Shown here piece after piece: positions 7,724 to 16,621 of a stretch of 49,722 bases of DNA. A program made the position numbers and the translations under genes. Under the pieces are notes generated by a model. That model was not told the origin of the DNA. It did no database searches and worked only from the letters and a program-made list of their open reading frames with translations. This DNA comes from Microcoleus sp. bin48.metabat.b7b8b9.023 (GTDB lineage Bacteria; Cyanobacteriota; Cyanobacteriia; Cyanobacteriales; Microcoleaceae): contig NZ_JAAFKG010000057.1 of assembly GCF_013299185.1 (NCBI RefSeq), positions 1 through 49,722 of the forward strand, in the 5' to 3' direction. Each line of letters opens with the position of its first letter. Position 1 is the stretch's first letter.

Positions 7724-7796
7724 TAAAGATCGGATTCGACGGTTTTAATATATCAAAAGTCAATTGATCGTGTCTCGTCAATTACAGCATAAAAAA

Positions 7797-8470
7797 GGTT
7801 CGTAGTGAGGACTTTAGTCCTTTAATTTCTGCGGACTGAAGTCCTCACTACAAACAAATACCAAAGGTTCGTAGTGAGGACTTTAGTCCTTTGATTGATG
7901 CGGACTGAAGTCCTCACTACAAACAAATACCAAAGGTTCGTAGTGAGGACTTTAGTCCTTTAATTTCTGCGGACTGAAGTCCTCACTACAAACAAATACC
8001 AAAGGTTCGTAGTAAGGACTTTAGTCCTTTGATTTCTGCGGACTGAAGTCCTCACTACAAACAAATACCAAAGGTTCGTAGTAAGGACTTTAGTCCTTTG
8101 ATTTCTGCGGACTGAAGTCCTCACTACAAACAAATACCAAAGGTTCGTAGTAAGGACTTTAGTCCTTTGATTTCTGCGGACTGAAGTCCTCACTACAAAC
8201 AAATACCAAAGGTTCGTAGTAAGGACTTTAGTCCTTTGATTTCTGCGGACTGAAGTCCTCACTACAAACAAATACCAAAGGTTCGTAGTAAGGACTTTAG
8301 TCCTTTGATTTCTGCGGACTGAAGTCCTCACTACAAACAAATACCAAAGGTTCGTAGTAAGGACTTTAGTCCTTTGATTTCTGCGGACTGAAGTCCTCAC
8401 TACAAACCAATCTAGTAATGACTTTAGTCCTTGGATTTCTGCGGACTGAAGTCCTCACTACAAACCAATC
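7797..8470. repeat. Tandem array of nine 69-bp hairpin repeats plus one divergent copy
   Basis: Units start at 7797, 7866, 7935, 8004, 8073, 8142, 8211, 8280 and 8349, exactly 69 bases apart. A tenth, degraded copy runs 8411-8470. Each unit is a near-perfect hairpin: GTAGTGAGGACTTTAGTCC pairs across a 12-base loop with GGACTGAAGTCCTCACTAC. Copies 1-3 keep the fully paired GTGAGG, whereas copies 4-9 share GTAAGG and an identical loop, as expected from recent amplification of one variant. A 12-base linker (AAACAAATACCA-like) separates the hairpins. The array lies between convergent genes. Confidence 0.97.
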
Positions 8471-8482
8471 TGCGCGATCGCT

Positions 8483-9076
8483 CTACCGCTTCACCATATT
8501 GTGTTCCCACTTCCAAACACAGCTAGAAATCAAATTCGTGCAGACATGAGCCGTAATTGGTACTAACAAATTGCCAGTAGCTAAAACACTGTAACCCAGC
8601 AGGAAACCCACAGCCGTCGCCCAAACAGCATAAGGCCACTGATCCATTCCTCCCAAGTGCAGAATGCCGAAACAAAAACTCGATAAAACTAAACCGGTCA
8701 CATTCAAGCCCAAACCAGACAGCATCACGCCTCGAAATAGCAATTCTTCGCTAAGTCCCGGTAGCAGTCCCAGCCAAATTAAATCCGGCCAAAACAAAGG
8801 TTTGAGCACTACTTCTAAGTAAATGTCTGCACTCCGGCGATAACCGGGCCAGAGTTGATATACGATCGCACTACCGCCTGTAATTGCCAGTCCGATCGCC
8901 AATCCTTTGAACAAATCCATGACGATGAATTTCACGGGTAAAAGCGATACCGATCCAAATATCAACCACAATTTAGCTACCGCCAGCAACATAATTGCTG
9001 TCACGCCCATTGCTACTAAAACCTGAGTGCGCGTCAACGGTTCAATTTCGGGATTTTCGGGAAGTTTTTCTGGCAC
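8483..9076 (-). CDS. CPBP family intramembrane glutamic endopeptidase
   Basis: A 197-residue membrane protein of the CAAX-protease/bacteriocin-processing (ABI) family. The catalytic signature is present: SEELLFRG (paired Glu and Arg), HLGG (His) and a final TAHVCTN (His and Asn), set in hydrophobic helices. These proteases act on substrates inside the membrane; the substrate here is unknown. Its 3' end lies 12 bases from the 69-bp array, whose hairpins could affect its mRNA end. Length is normal. Confidence 0.88.
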   Translation of the reverse strand: MPEKLPENPEIEPLTRTQVLVAMGVTAIMLLAVAKLWLIFGSVSLLPVKFIVMDLFKGLAIGLAITGGSAIVYQLWPGYRRSADIYLEVVLKPLFWPDLIWLGLLPGLSEELLFRGVMLSGLGLNVTGLVLSSFCFGILHLGGMDQWPYAVWATAVGFLLGYSVLATGNLLVPITAHVCTNLISSCVWKWEHNMVKR

Positions 9077-9083
9077 TTAATCA

Positions 9084-9115
9084 ATTTTAGATTTTAGGTT
9101 TTAGATTTTAGATTT
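9084..9115. repeat. Heptameric repeat (TTTTAGA/TTTTAGG)
   Basis: Four to five copies of the 7-base unit with one variant. It covers the 31-base gap between the CPBP gene and the DUF3326 gene and reaches just past the latter's stop codon. Confidence 0.75.
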
Positions 9116-10190
9116 GTTGAGTTGAGTCAGACAAACACCGCAGGGAGGAGATGTCTGCACCCAAAGAAGCTGGACTAATGCCGGCTCGTAAAGCGACCAA
9201 TACGCCGATCGCCTCTAAATATGAGTTTACCTGCAAAGCTTTGATTCCGAGTTTTTCTGGGGAAGCTTGCATCTGGGTTTTGTTGTCACCCACAGCAATA
9301 ATTTGTACTGTCGATCGCCCGCTCAAACTCAGAATAGCACTGCCACCGCACGCTGTGGCCGGTATTACCACCGCATCAACTCGATCGGCAGTAATGGATA
9401 ATTGGCTGTGTTCCTGGGCTTTCTGTGTTGTAAACTGGGGAGCTTTGCTAAGACCCGCGAGCACGCAAGGTAAGAAAGTATAACCGATTTCCTCCGCAGC
9501 CGATCGCGGCGAAAGATGTGGATCGAGGGGAAGTGGCGACAGGGCGGGGGCGTGGGCGCAGGGAATTTTAAATGTTCTGACAATGAGGTGACTGATGACT
9601 GCTTCCGCGCCTGCGAGGGGATCGACTCCTTTGCCGCGGCGGTAGTTTTCCAGCGCGACGCTACCTTCATCGTCGGGAAATCTGGCCACAACAGCGATCG
9701 CCTGGACTTTGGCTTGTGCGATCAATTTGTCGGCTGCGCGCAGTAAACTGTCGGGATTGCCGATCGTCCCCCAGGATGCCCCTGATTCTGAAATGCGTAA
9801 TTCTACTTGCAGGGGGCGATCGGTCAAAATACAATCAGTTATGTTTAAACCCAATGTAGCTCTAGCAGCATCAACCGCTTGCAAGTGGCGCAATTGTAAC
9901 TCCGGTTCGATCGCGCAATCCACGATTAAGCCGATGCGATTTTGATGTACCGGTTGCAGTCCCCAGCATCCGGCGGCAAATTTGTCAAGAGCATAACCTT
10001 CCACGTAAAGGGCGTTAGGTATGGGCCAATAAAGTTGAGCGCCGTTGAGGACGTTGGGGTGAGTAATTAGCGTATCAGAAACTTGGGCGATCGCCCTAGC
10101 GACAGGTAGAGCATCTCCTGCAAACCCACCGATCGAGGCTCCAACGCCTGTGGGGACTATCAAAACCACTGTTAAAGGGGGGGGGTTCAC
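9108..10190 (-). CDS. DUF3326 domain-containing protein
   Basis: A 360-residue protein matching the cyanobacterial and plant DUF3326 family in pattern. It opens with VVLIVPTGVGASIGGFAGDA and has Gly-rich stretches, including ATACGGSAILSLSG (about 277-290). The function is unknown. The start is GTG at 10190 and overlaps the stop of the small upstream gene by 4 bases (GTGA), so the two are translated together. A strong Cys/Gly cluster (ACGG) may mark an active site, but this is only suggestive. Confidence 0.75.
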   Translation of the reverse strand: MNPPPLTVVLIVPTGVGASIGGFAGDALPVARAIAQVSDTLITHPNVLNGAQLYWPIPNALYVEGYALDKFAAGCWGLQPVHQNRIGLIVDCAIEPELQLRHLQAVDAARATLGLNITDCILTDRPLQVELRISESGASWGTIGNPDSLLRAADKLIAQAKVQAIAVVARFPDDEGSVALENYRRGKGVDPLAGAEAVISHLIVRTFKIPCAHAPALSPLPLDPHLSPRSAAEEIGYTFLPCVLAGLSKAPQFTTQKAQEHSQLSITADRVDAVVIPATACGGSAILSLSGRSTVQIIAVGDNKTQMQASPEKLGIKALQVNSYLEAIGVLVALRAGISPASLGADISSLRCLSDSTQQI

Positions 10191-10378
10191 GCTGATACCG
10201 GGGATGCTTCCACGAGCACGTAGCCTTCTACCAGGGCTTTTTGGCGATCGACATCCACATCTGTGACTGCCCAGCGCAGGGGTTCGCCGTGCTTTTGCAG
10301 TTCAATTTCAATAGCCGAGTGGAGTTCTTCGGCGGTGTCCTGGAGGTCAACTTCTGCGGAAATGAAATGGGTGGTCAT
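10187..10378 (-). CDS. Small conserved-looking protein co-translated with DUF3326
   Basis: A 63-residue acidic protein beginning MTTHFISAEVDLQDTAEEL. The frame is open to ATG 10390, but the 10378 ATG starts the compact domain and is preferred. It has an alternating strand-helix-strand pattern with no Cys or membrane segment. The 4-base overlap with the next gene indicates a shared job with the DUF3326 protein. Family not recognised. Confidence 0.65.
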   Translation of the reverse strand: MTTHFISAEVDLQDTAEELHSAIEIELQKHGEPLRWAVTDVDVDRQKALVEGYVLVEASPVSA

Positions 10379-10443
10379 GGGGCGATCCATAGTGGTTTTA
10401 CCGCGATCGGTACTTAGGTACTTACGTAAATTTTAGCTTAGTC

Positions 10444-10761
10444 CTAGGATTTACCGAACTGGCGAGCGTAAACAATGTCTTCTTTTTCAGTTTCTATCTT
10501 CAAGTGCGATCGGGGAAAAGAAACGCAAAGTAACACATAACCTTCAGCCTGAAGTTCCGGACTAACACCCATGCAATCAACCTGCTTCAGTTGACCCTCA
10601 ACCACCTTAGCAGCGCAAGTAGTACAAACCCCCGAATTGCAAGAGTTGGGCAAATCAATCCCCGCGGCGATCGCAGTTTGCAGAATTGGTTGATCTTCCG
10701 GCACTTCTACGGTATAAGTGCTGCCTTGGTGGAGTAATTCAACAGTGTAAGTTTGAGACAT
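10444..10761 (-). CDS. Plant-type [2Fe-2S] ferredoxin
   Basis: A 105-residue ferredoxin with the cluster ligands C41, C46, C49 and C79 (CNSGVCTTC, then LLCVSFP), the canonical CX4CX2C...C arrangement. It carries electrons from photosystem I or NADPH to soluble partners. It differs from the main PetF by a C-terminal extension (KEDIVYARQFGKS) and an extra Cys at 63, so it is probably one of the minor ferredoxins. It is monocistronic, with an apparent gap of 54 bases to the small protein gene. Confidence 0.9.
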   Translation of the reverse strand: MSQTYTVELLHQGSTYTVEVPEDQPILQTAIAAGIDLPNSCNSGVCTTCAAKVVEGQLKQVDCMGVSPELQAEGYVLLCVSFPRSHLKIETEKEDIVYARQFGKS

Positions 10762-10891
10762 ATTTCAATTATTGGTTTTAATTCCCAATTGGAATCTACG
10801 GTAGATTTGCAAACAAAGCAGAAAACATTGTACCGCTGTTGGTGATTTGGTGCAAGTTGACAAAATTTATAGGAGTTACGCACGGGGGCCT

Positions 10892-10956
10892 AGAAACCGG
10901 TTTTTTTACAAAAATACTTGATTGCAGCCCTTAAATTCTGTAAAAACCCGGTTTCT
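10892..10956. repeat. Inverted repeat (AGAAACCGGGTTTTT family), copy 1
   Basis: Left arm AGAAACCGGTTTTTTTACA, right arm TGTAAAAACCCGGTTTCT, about 28 bases of loop. The second copy is at 16622-16684. It lies in the gap between a Uma2 gene and the ferredoxin gene, where no gene is visible. Confidence 0.8.
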
Positions 10957-11007
10957 TTGTAATGACACGCAATATATGTTCACTCACTTAATAACTAATT
11001 TCTGCCT

Positions 11008-11547
11008 TCAACCCAACAACTCATCAACCGCAACACTAAAACCCAGCAGCACTAACTGAGTGCTGATTACGTCACCGGAATTAAACGCTAACTTTTGAGT
11101 TTGAGTCATTATCAATATCCAGCAACTTTCTGGAAAAACAATCCAAACTTCCAGACAACCAGAATCCAAATACTCTTGTGCTTTCAAAAAAATCTCTTCC
11201 GCAATATCAGTAGGAGAAACAATTTCAGCAATTAATAGCGGACTTTGAGGAAAAGTAGGAACATCGCCATATTCAGCAACAAGTTCAGCAGTCAGATAAG
11301 CAACATCAGGGCGACGCACTCGCCTGTCAGTACGACAAGGAACTTCAGTATAAACTTCGCCCCCTTGTCCGCTAGATATCTTGTAACTTCTCCAAGAAAA
11401 ATCTAGTCTAGATTGGATTCTACTGTGTTTTACTGTCATTCCATTTTTCTCCGATATTTGCCCGTCCACCCATTCCATATCGTCGGGGGGACTAGCGATG
11501 AAGTCTTCTAGAGAAACATTTTCTGATAAAACGGCTGTCATTACCAT
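11008..11547 (-). CDS. Uma2 family endonuclease (1 of 4 in window)
   Basis: A restriction-like PD-(D/E)XK protein of the Uma2 (DUF820) family, hugely expanded in cyanobacteria. Visible signatures are the N-terminal SLEDFIASPPDDMEWVDGQI, RRPDVAYLT (acidic residue) and LLIAEIVSPTD. Biological role unknown. Three in-frame ATGs occur at 11553, 11547 and 11541. GGGAG is 3, 9 and 15 bases before them, so the middle one is chosen. It is a close paralogue of the gene at 13237-13776. Confidence 0.85.
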   Translation of the reverse strand: MVMTAVLSENVSLEDFIASPPDDMEWVDGQISEKNGMTVKHSRIQSRLDFSWRSYKISSGQGGEVYTEVPCRTDRRVRRPDVAYLTAELVAEYGDVPTFPQSPLLIAEIVSPTDIAEEIFLKAQEYLDSGCLEVWIVFPESCWILIMTQTQKLAFNSGDVISTQLVLLGFSVAVDELLG

Positions 11548-11553
11548 AGCCAT

Positions 11554-11858
11554 TGACTCCCTTTTGCAGAATTCAATAATATTATAGCGGTTCTCAAAAA
11601 GATAAGGTACGTTGTTGGGCTTGGGCCCTCTTAGTTTAAGCGATTATATAAGCTGTCAGTCATACCTCATATTTTTGATAAAGGCTATATATCAATCTTT
11701 GGTAATGGATAATTGGTAATGGGTAATTGGTAATGAGTTAGGGGAACTAAAAAATAACAATGCCCAATGCCCAATCCCTCCGCTACGCTCCGCCCAATGC
11801 CCAATCCCTCCGCTACGCTCCGCCCAATGCCCTCTTTGGCCGATGCCCAATTCCCAAT
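11554..11858. other. Intergenic spacer with short direct repeats
   Basis: No gene is visible. It holds GGTAATGGATAATT-like units (11700-11738) and two near-identical stretches reading CCCAATCCCTCCGCTACGCT (about 11768 and 11800), followed by more CCCAATG units. These look like the short repeat filler common in this genome type. Confidence 0.6.
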
Positions 11859-13040
11859 CTACTCAATATTAATTTGATTCGGTGGCTGTGGTTGATTCTG
11901 CTTCTCATCCTTCAAAGTTTTACGCCCCGACGACGCATAATCCTTGTACAAATCCACAAACATCTTAGTCAACTGCTGCAAAGAAAGCTGTTCACCATTA
12001 ACTTGAGCTTTCATATAAGCTTTAAGCACTTCGATGTAAGCCAAACCAAGAGCAAGGGTGAGAGTTGCCGCCGTTGCACCGGAGATAGCGCCACCGACAA
12101 TTGTACCCGCACCGGGAATCATTTTAATCAAATTAGTCACAATACTTCTACCAACAGCAGTCACCCCACCAGCACCGCTAATAGCCGACAGCATCGCCGA
12201 GATAAACCCCTTATCAAAGGGCATTCCAAAAATCACAGTAATATTCGCAATCATTGCCGTTTGCATCGTCATCAAAATTGGTGCATCAGCAAAAGGTACA
12301 GGAGTTGCACCGATAATTGCAGAACCGGCAACATAGGCACTTAGATACTTAAATGCCATGTCCGATTTGAGTCCAATATTGGCAATTTGTTCTTTGACAA
12401 AAGCCTTTTTCGCTACTTCTGGTAGCAGTTGAAAAGTTGCATCAACCAACTTGTCTAAACCGTGAGATTTTACTGTATAATCCTCATCAATCTCTTCCGG
12501 TTCAGCCATGACTGGGATAACTTGACTGACTGGCAAATTCATGTGTTCCAGTTGCTTGAAAAACTCGCTCGGTTTTTTCGATGTAGTTTGAGTGAGGACT
12601 AAAATAACTGGTACATCGATGATTTCCATTTCTCTTAGCCAGCCTTCCTCAACGGATTCTATGCGATTTGCGCCGTGATTGATGCAGTACCAGATGACGT
12701 GAATGTGTTCTTTGGGGTGGAGGAGTCTTTGGTCTTCTATGAGTTTAGCAACGTTTAATTGAGTAATTTTAATTTGTTCGGCGTTGAGTTCGAGTCCGGG
12801 AGTGTCGTAAACTGCGATCGGGCAATTCGGTTTGGTATATTGGCGGATGCCGTGAGTGACGGGGCGGCCGACTCCGGTTTCTGCTAAGCGCTGGCGAAAC
12901 ACGGAATTGATCAGGGTACTTTTGCCGACTCCGGTTTTGCCGATGACTAAAACATTGCACTGTCCCACTTGGTTTTCGGCGTCTTTGAAGGCGTAGTAAC
13001 TTCTATTTAAAAGCTCATCTAGGGAAAAGTCGTCTGACAT
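11859..13040 (-). CDS. Era/YcjF-like GTPase with C-terminal membrane-type DUF697 region
   Basis: A 393-residue protein with an N-terminal GTPase domain: G1 GKTGVGKS at 34-41, a Thr-containing G2 region (RPVTHGIRQY), G3 DTPG at 79-82, and LTQTTSK where the G4 NKxD motif would be. The second half (about 225-350) is hydrophobic and Gly/Ala-rich (IIGATPVPFADAPILM, then GAGTIVGGAISGATAATL), as in DUF697 proteins that associate with membranes. A short charged tail follows. Function unknown. The missing consensus NKxD leaves base specificity uncertain. Confidence 0.8.
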   Translation of the reverse strand: MSDDFSLDELLNRSYYAFKDAENQVGQCNVLVIGKTGVGKSTLINSVFRQRLAETGVGRPVTHGIRQYTKPNCPIAVYDTPGLELNAEQIKITQLNVAKLIEDQRLLHPKEHIHVIWYCINHGANRIESVEEGWLREMEIIDVPVILVLTQTTSKKPSEFFKQLEHMNLPVSQVIPVMAEPEEIDEDYTVKSHGLDKLVDATFQLLPEVAKKAFVKEQIANIGLKSDMAFKYLSAYVAGSAIIGATPVPFADAPILMTMQTAMIANITVIFGMPFDKGFISAMLSAISGAGGVTAVGRSIVTNLIKMIPGAGTIVGGAISGATAATLTLALGLAYIEVLKAYMKAQVNGEQLSLQQLTKMFVDLYKDYASSGRKTLKDEKQNQPQPPNQINIE

Positions 13041-13083
13041 GGCGTTTTCTAGAATGGTGGGATATTAAGGATTAAGCATTCAT

Positions 13084-13181
13084 TGTTAATGTTAAGCCCA
13101 CCGAATAGAATTCGGGGCTACACAAACGAAGTTGTTAATGTTAAGCCCGCCGAATAGAATTCGGGGCTACACAAACGAAGT
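13084..13181. repeat. Two tandem copies of a 49-bp repeat
   Basis: Copies start at 13084 and 13133 and differ at one base. Each contains the near-palindrome CCGAATAGAATTCGG. They lie between the GTPase gene and a Uma2 gene. A short GC-rich hairpin (CCGCCTGCGCGG) follows. Confidence 0.85.
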
Positions 13182-13236
13182 CCGCCTGCGCGGACTGGGG
13201 GAGTCTCAAATATATTGTAGCAATTTAGTTTGATGT

Positions 13237-13776
13237 TTAAGCTAGCAAGCGATCGACCTCGATGCTAAAACCCATCAAGATTTGTTGAGTGGTGGCGGTA
13301 TCGCCGGATCGAAATGTCAGCATTCGATCTTGAGTCATCACAAATATTAAACGACTATCGGGAAAAACTAACCAAACTTCCTGACAGCTAGATGCTAAAT
13401 ATTCCTGTGCTTTGAGAAAGACATCTTCAGCGATATCGGTAGGTGAAACTATTTCGGCAATTAAGGGGAAACTTTGAGGTAAAGTGGCAAGGTTGCCAAA
13501 TTGTGCAACTAATTCGGGTGTGAGATAAGCGACATCGGGACGGCGAATTTGTCGGTTAGTGCGGCAAGGTGCTGAAATATAAACTTCACCTCGCTGTTTG
13601 CTGGAAATCATGTAATTTGCCCAAGCACAACCCAGGTTTGATTGAATTTTACCATGCTTGAGTGTGGCTCCATTTTTCTCCACGAGTTGTCCATCCACCC
13701 ATTCCATCTGGTCGAGGGGATTGGCCATGAACTCTTCTAGAGTAAAATGCTTCTGTGCGACATTAGCAGCGACCAT
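13237..13776 (-). CDS. Uma2 family endonuclease (2 of 4)
   Basis: A 179-residue paralogue of the 11008-11547 protein, sharing TLEEFMANPLDQMEWVDGQL, RRPDVAYLTPELVAQFG and LIAEIVSPTDIAEDVFLKAQ. The start at ATG 13776 is set by AGGA eight bases upstream; the longer open frame to 13863 lacks similarity to the paralogue. The two genes flank the GTPase gene, which suggests local duplication followed by separation. Confidence 0.85.
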   Translation of the reverse strand: MVAANVAQKHFTLEEFMANPLDQMEWVDGQLVEKNGATLKHGKIQSNLGCAWANYMISSKQRGEVYISAPCRTNRQIRRPDVAYLTPELVAQFGNLATLPQSFPLIAEIVSPTDIAEDVFLKAQEYLASSCQEVWLVFPDSRLIFVMTQDRMLTFRSGDTATTQQILMGFSIEVDRLLA

Positions 13777-13993
13777 AGTTATTTCCTCGCTTTTAGGAAA
13801 CTTACTTGTTATTATTATGGGCGATCGGGAAGGGCGATCGAACTTTGACCGCAAAAAAGACAAATATCACCAACTCCACATCCTCAGCTATGAAGCAGTT
13901 TTCTGTTATGTTTTTGATAACGGCTTTCTTCAGACCAGTCTTTCAGCATTGACCATGTATCTCAACTCCTGATTTATTTGTCATTGGCAATGC

Positions 13994-14022
13994 TTGACAA
14001 ATCTACTGAGTGGTGATAGGGT
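13994..14022 (+). promoter_or_regulatory. Possible promoter of the GHKL ATPase gene
   Basis: TTGACA at 13994-13999 is a perfect -35. A weak -10 (TAGGGT, 14017-14022) follows at 17 bases. The next gene starts at 14074. Confidence 0.3.
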
Positions 14023-14073
14023 TAAATGTTAAAGAATAATCTAAAATAAAAACTTTTGTAAACTTAATTGATT

Positions 14074-16059
14074 ATGAACAAAAAAAATCGTAAAATTCGT
14101 TGCCGTATTAATTACAAACATACTTTATTAGAATTATCTGTTAATAGGAAAGATCCATGTGAAGTAATTCGAGAACTAATTTCCAACTCCTATGATGCTA
14201 AAGCATCTGTTATAGAAATATATCCTTTACTTCAATATGAAGGGTTTATATTTATTGACAATGGGATTGGTATAAGCTCGGAAAAAGAAGTTAATGGAGT
14301 AACTCCAATAGATGCTTTCTTCTCAATAGGTCTTTCCACTAAAACTCCGGGAAAATCTATAGGTTACAAATGTCAAGGCTCAAAACTTTGCTTTGCTTCA
14401 GGAAAATTTGCACTTATTACCAGATGTAAAGAGGATAATGAATCTTGCTGGAGTTCCGTAATTATAGATAATCCGAGAGATACTTTAGATTCTGAACAAG
14501 ACAACATTGATGTTCAAGAAGATATGGAACCTTGGTTAACTTTAAAAAACCTACTACCGCAGCCTGATGCTCGAACAGTAGGTATTTTAGATCATTTAGA
14601 CCAAAAATATTTCCAATCACATCTTGAAACTGGCTCCCTAATACTTGTCAAAAATTTAGAAATTGATAATTTTTCCAACTATTACGGTACCGATCAAAAA
14701 TATCCCTATATCAAAAGTTATATCAGATTTTATACCAGACATGGAGATGTCAGAATCCTAAATAACGAAAGAACAGGGTTTAGAGCAATAGACGCTAAAA
14801 ATTTTAAAACTTCATCTCCTACCTATAACGATAAATGCCAGCTTTTTATTTGGAATTGCAGGGAAAGTAAATTAGAAGAGATTGCTTCTGGATATCCATA
14901 TATTGATAAACAAGACTTTATTATTCCAGGAATGGAAGATTATTCATGGAAATCGCCAACAGAGATAAAGCGACTTAATTCAGGTAGATTTTATTATCGT
15001 AGCGCCCATGTGTTTAAATTTGATGGCATTACCTACTGTTTAGTATTGGCTATTGATGGAAACAGAAGAGCTTTAGAATATTATGAAGACTTAGATCGCC
15101 AAGGAAAAAAGAAGTCAGGTATTGGGTTTAGTTCACAAAGAGGAACTTTTATTTGCTCTGAAGGGCTAAAAATATGTTCTTATAATGAAATATTTAATCA
15201 TAGTTTATTACAAGATTATATGGTTTTAAGTGATGGTAAAGCTATGACACATTATTTGTTGATGATTAACGGTACTTTTCAGTTAGTAACGGACAGAAAT
15301 TCTTTAAGTGGAACGTCAATTAAAACTCTAAGGAATGAACAGTTTTTGGTACATATTAAGAGCTTTTTAGATCGAGCTTGGAATGACAGCAAAGTTTTTA
15401 AAGAGTTGATACAGAGAATCGGAAGTGAAGTTAGTGAATCAAAGACCGAAGTTCAAGTCAAGCAATTCAATAAAGTTAAAACACAAATCCTTCAAAGAGA
15501 TTATTTTCATATTTTAGATCGTGAAGTTTTAAAAGGCAAGAAGTTCTTTGTTCCTAGTGTCGGAGAAGAACATGGAGTAGGTGCATTATATACATTGTTG
15601 GCTCATCTGATTCCTGCAAATTCTTGCTACTCTAATTTTTGGTTAAGACCTTTAAATTTTTCCGGTCAAGGAATTGATAGTTTAGCTGCCGAATTTAATG
15701 ATGATACCTTAAAACAAGAACTTAAAGGCTTGGAATATAAATATACATTTTCAAGCGATGAGCTATTTAATCATCCATTGGTAGTCACCGATCAGATTGT
15801 ATGTTGGAAACTCGATGAATCTGTGCAAGATGGTAATCCTGTGGATGATGGAGATTATGTTGGAGAAATTTCATTTACTAATGATTTAAAAGGTATAGGC
15901 TGTGAAATTATTAATATACAAAACAGATATGGTTCATGTCATAATTCTAATATTAAAGTCGTTTGCTTAAAAGACTTAATAGATAAAACTTTCCAGTGTC
16001 AGTGGAAAAAAGGTTTGAGTAGTGTAGTTTCACAATCATCAAAAAAACGACCCCGATAG
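14074..16059 (+). CDS. GHKL (HSP90/MORC-like) ATPase of unknown function, likely horizontally acquired
   Basis: A 661-residue protein with a GHKL ATP-binding domain in the first ~150 residues: N-box E34-N38-D41 (EVIRELISNSYDAKA), the DNGIG motif at 62-66 and a lid region GLSTKTPGKSIGYKCQGSKL (86-105). The remaining ~500 residues match nothing I recognise; no membrane helix is evident. ATG 14074 is chosen over an in-frame TTG at 14068, and no Shine-Dalgarno is seen. The gene is clearly more AT-rich than its neighbours, and I find no GCGATCGC site in its 2 kb although the surrounding DNA is full of them. Similar stand-alone GHKL ATPases occur in defence islands, but no partner gene is obvious here. 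Confidence 0.8.
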   Translation: MNKKNRKIRCRINYKHTLLELSVNRKDPCEVIRELISNSYDAKASVIEIYPLLQYEGFIFIDNGIGISSEKEVNGVTPIDAFFSIGLSTKTPGKSIGYKCQGSKLCFASGKFALITRCKEDNESCWSSVIIDNPRDTLDSEQDNIDVQEDMEPWLTLKNLLPQPDARTVGILDHLDQKYFQSHLETGSLILVKNLEIDNFSNYYGTDQKYPYIKSYIRFYTRHGDVRILNNERTGFRAIDAKNFKTSSPTYNDKCQLFIWNCRESKLEEIASGYPYIDKQDFIIPGMEDYSWKSPTEIKRLNSGRFYYRSAHVFKFDGITYCLVLAIDGNRRALEYYEDLDRQGKKKSGIGFSSQRGTFICSEGLKICSYNEIFNHSLLQDYMVLSDGKAMTHYLLMINGTFQLVTDRNSLSGTSIKTLRNEQFLVHIKSFLDRAWNDSKVFKELIQRIGSEVSESKTEVQVKQFNKVKTQILQRDYFHILDREVLKGKKFFVPSVGEEHGVGALYTLLAHLIPANSCYSNFWLRPLNFSGQGIDSLAAEFNDDTLKQELKGLEYKYTFSSDELFNHPLVVTDQIVCWKLDESVQDGNPVDDGDYVGEISFTNDLKGIGCEIINIQNRYGSCHNSNIKVVCLKDLIDKTFQCQWKKGLSSVVSQSSKKRPR

Positions 16060-16212
16060 TTAAAAACTATAAACATAAATAGGCTGGATTTCGTTATCGA
16101 TTAGATTTGCTTGGTCAGAAACGATTGCCCTTTGTCAGTACCCATTATTGGGCTGGATTTGTATCGCAGGGTTTGGCGTAGGACAAACAACAGCATTTTG
16201 AACAAAGCTAAT

Positions 16213-16506
16213 CTATCCTTGATTCTCTCCCAGTTTTTTGATTAAAAATCTGACTTCTTCCAGCAAATTATTAAATCGCTGGTCATTTTCTATTTTGTAC
16301 TGTTGAAAATCCTGATCCCGCCGCCGCATTTCTTCATCCCGTTGACTGTCTCTTGCTAAAATAGCATTGACAGCACCTACCAGCATATCGACATTCTGGT
16401 TAGTTTGTTCGATATTCCGAGTCGTTTGCTCTACAGTGGAAGCCAAATCCTCAACAGTAGAAGCCAAATCATCCACCATTTCATCTGTCCAGCGTTCGGT
16501 TGTCAT
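16213..16506 (-). CDS. Small coiled-coil protein
   Basis: A 97-residue, highly charged helical protein. A duplicated unit (DLASTVEDLASTVEQTT, then RNIEQTNQN) leads into a long coiled coil (RDEEMRRRDQDFQQYKIEND). The start is ATG 16506, with AAGGA eight bases upstream; the upstream ATG 16554 is not preferred. No catalytic domain. It may be a structural or partner protein. It lies 153 bases from the GHKL gene on the opposite strand, so they converge. Confidence 0.65.
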   Translation of the reverse strand: MTTERWTDEMVDDLASTVEDLASTVEQTTRNIEQTNQNVDMLVGAVNAILARDSQRDEEMRRRDQDFQQYKIENDQRFNNLLEEVRFLIKKLGENQG

Positions 16507-16621
16507 TTTTTTATTCCTTGATATGACTTCATAGCGAGAGTTTAGATAGTCCAATTATATTTTAGCGATCGCTCCTTCCTGAAATCTTGCTCTACAACAG
16601 TCCTGAACCCATCAAGACCAA

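Noticed and set aside
7960..8400. A 146-codon minus-strand open frame with a 23-residue repeat
   Set aside because: The 69-bp DNA unit is divisible by three, so it stays open by arithmetic. There is no ribosome site, and the hairpin structure explains the sequence.
13658..13972. A plus-strand frame before the GHKL gene
   Set aside because: Its first half is antisense to the Uma2 gene and the rest has no support.
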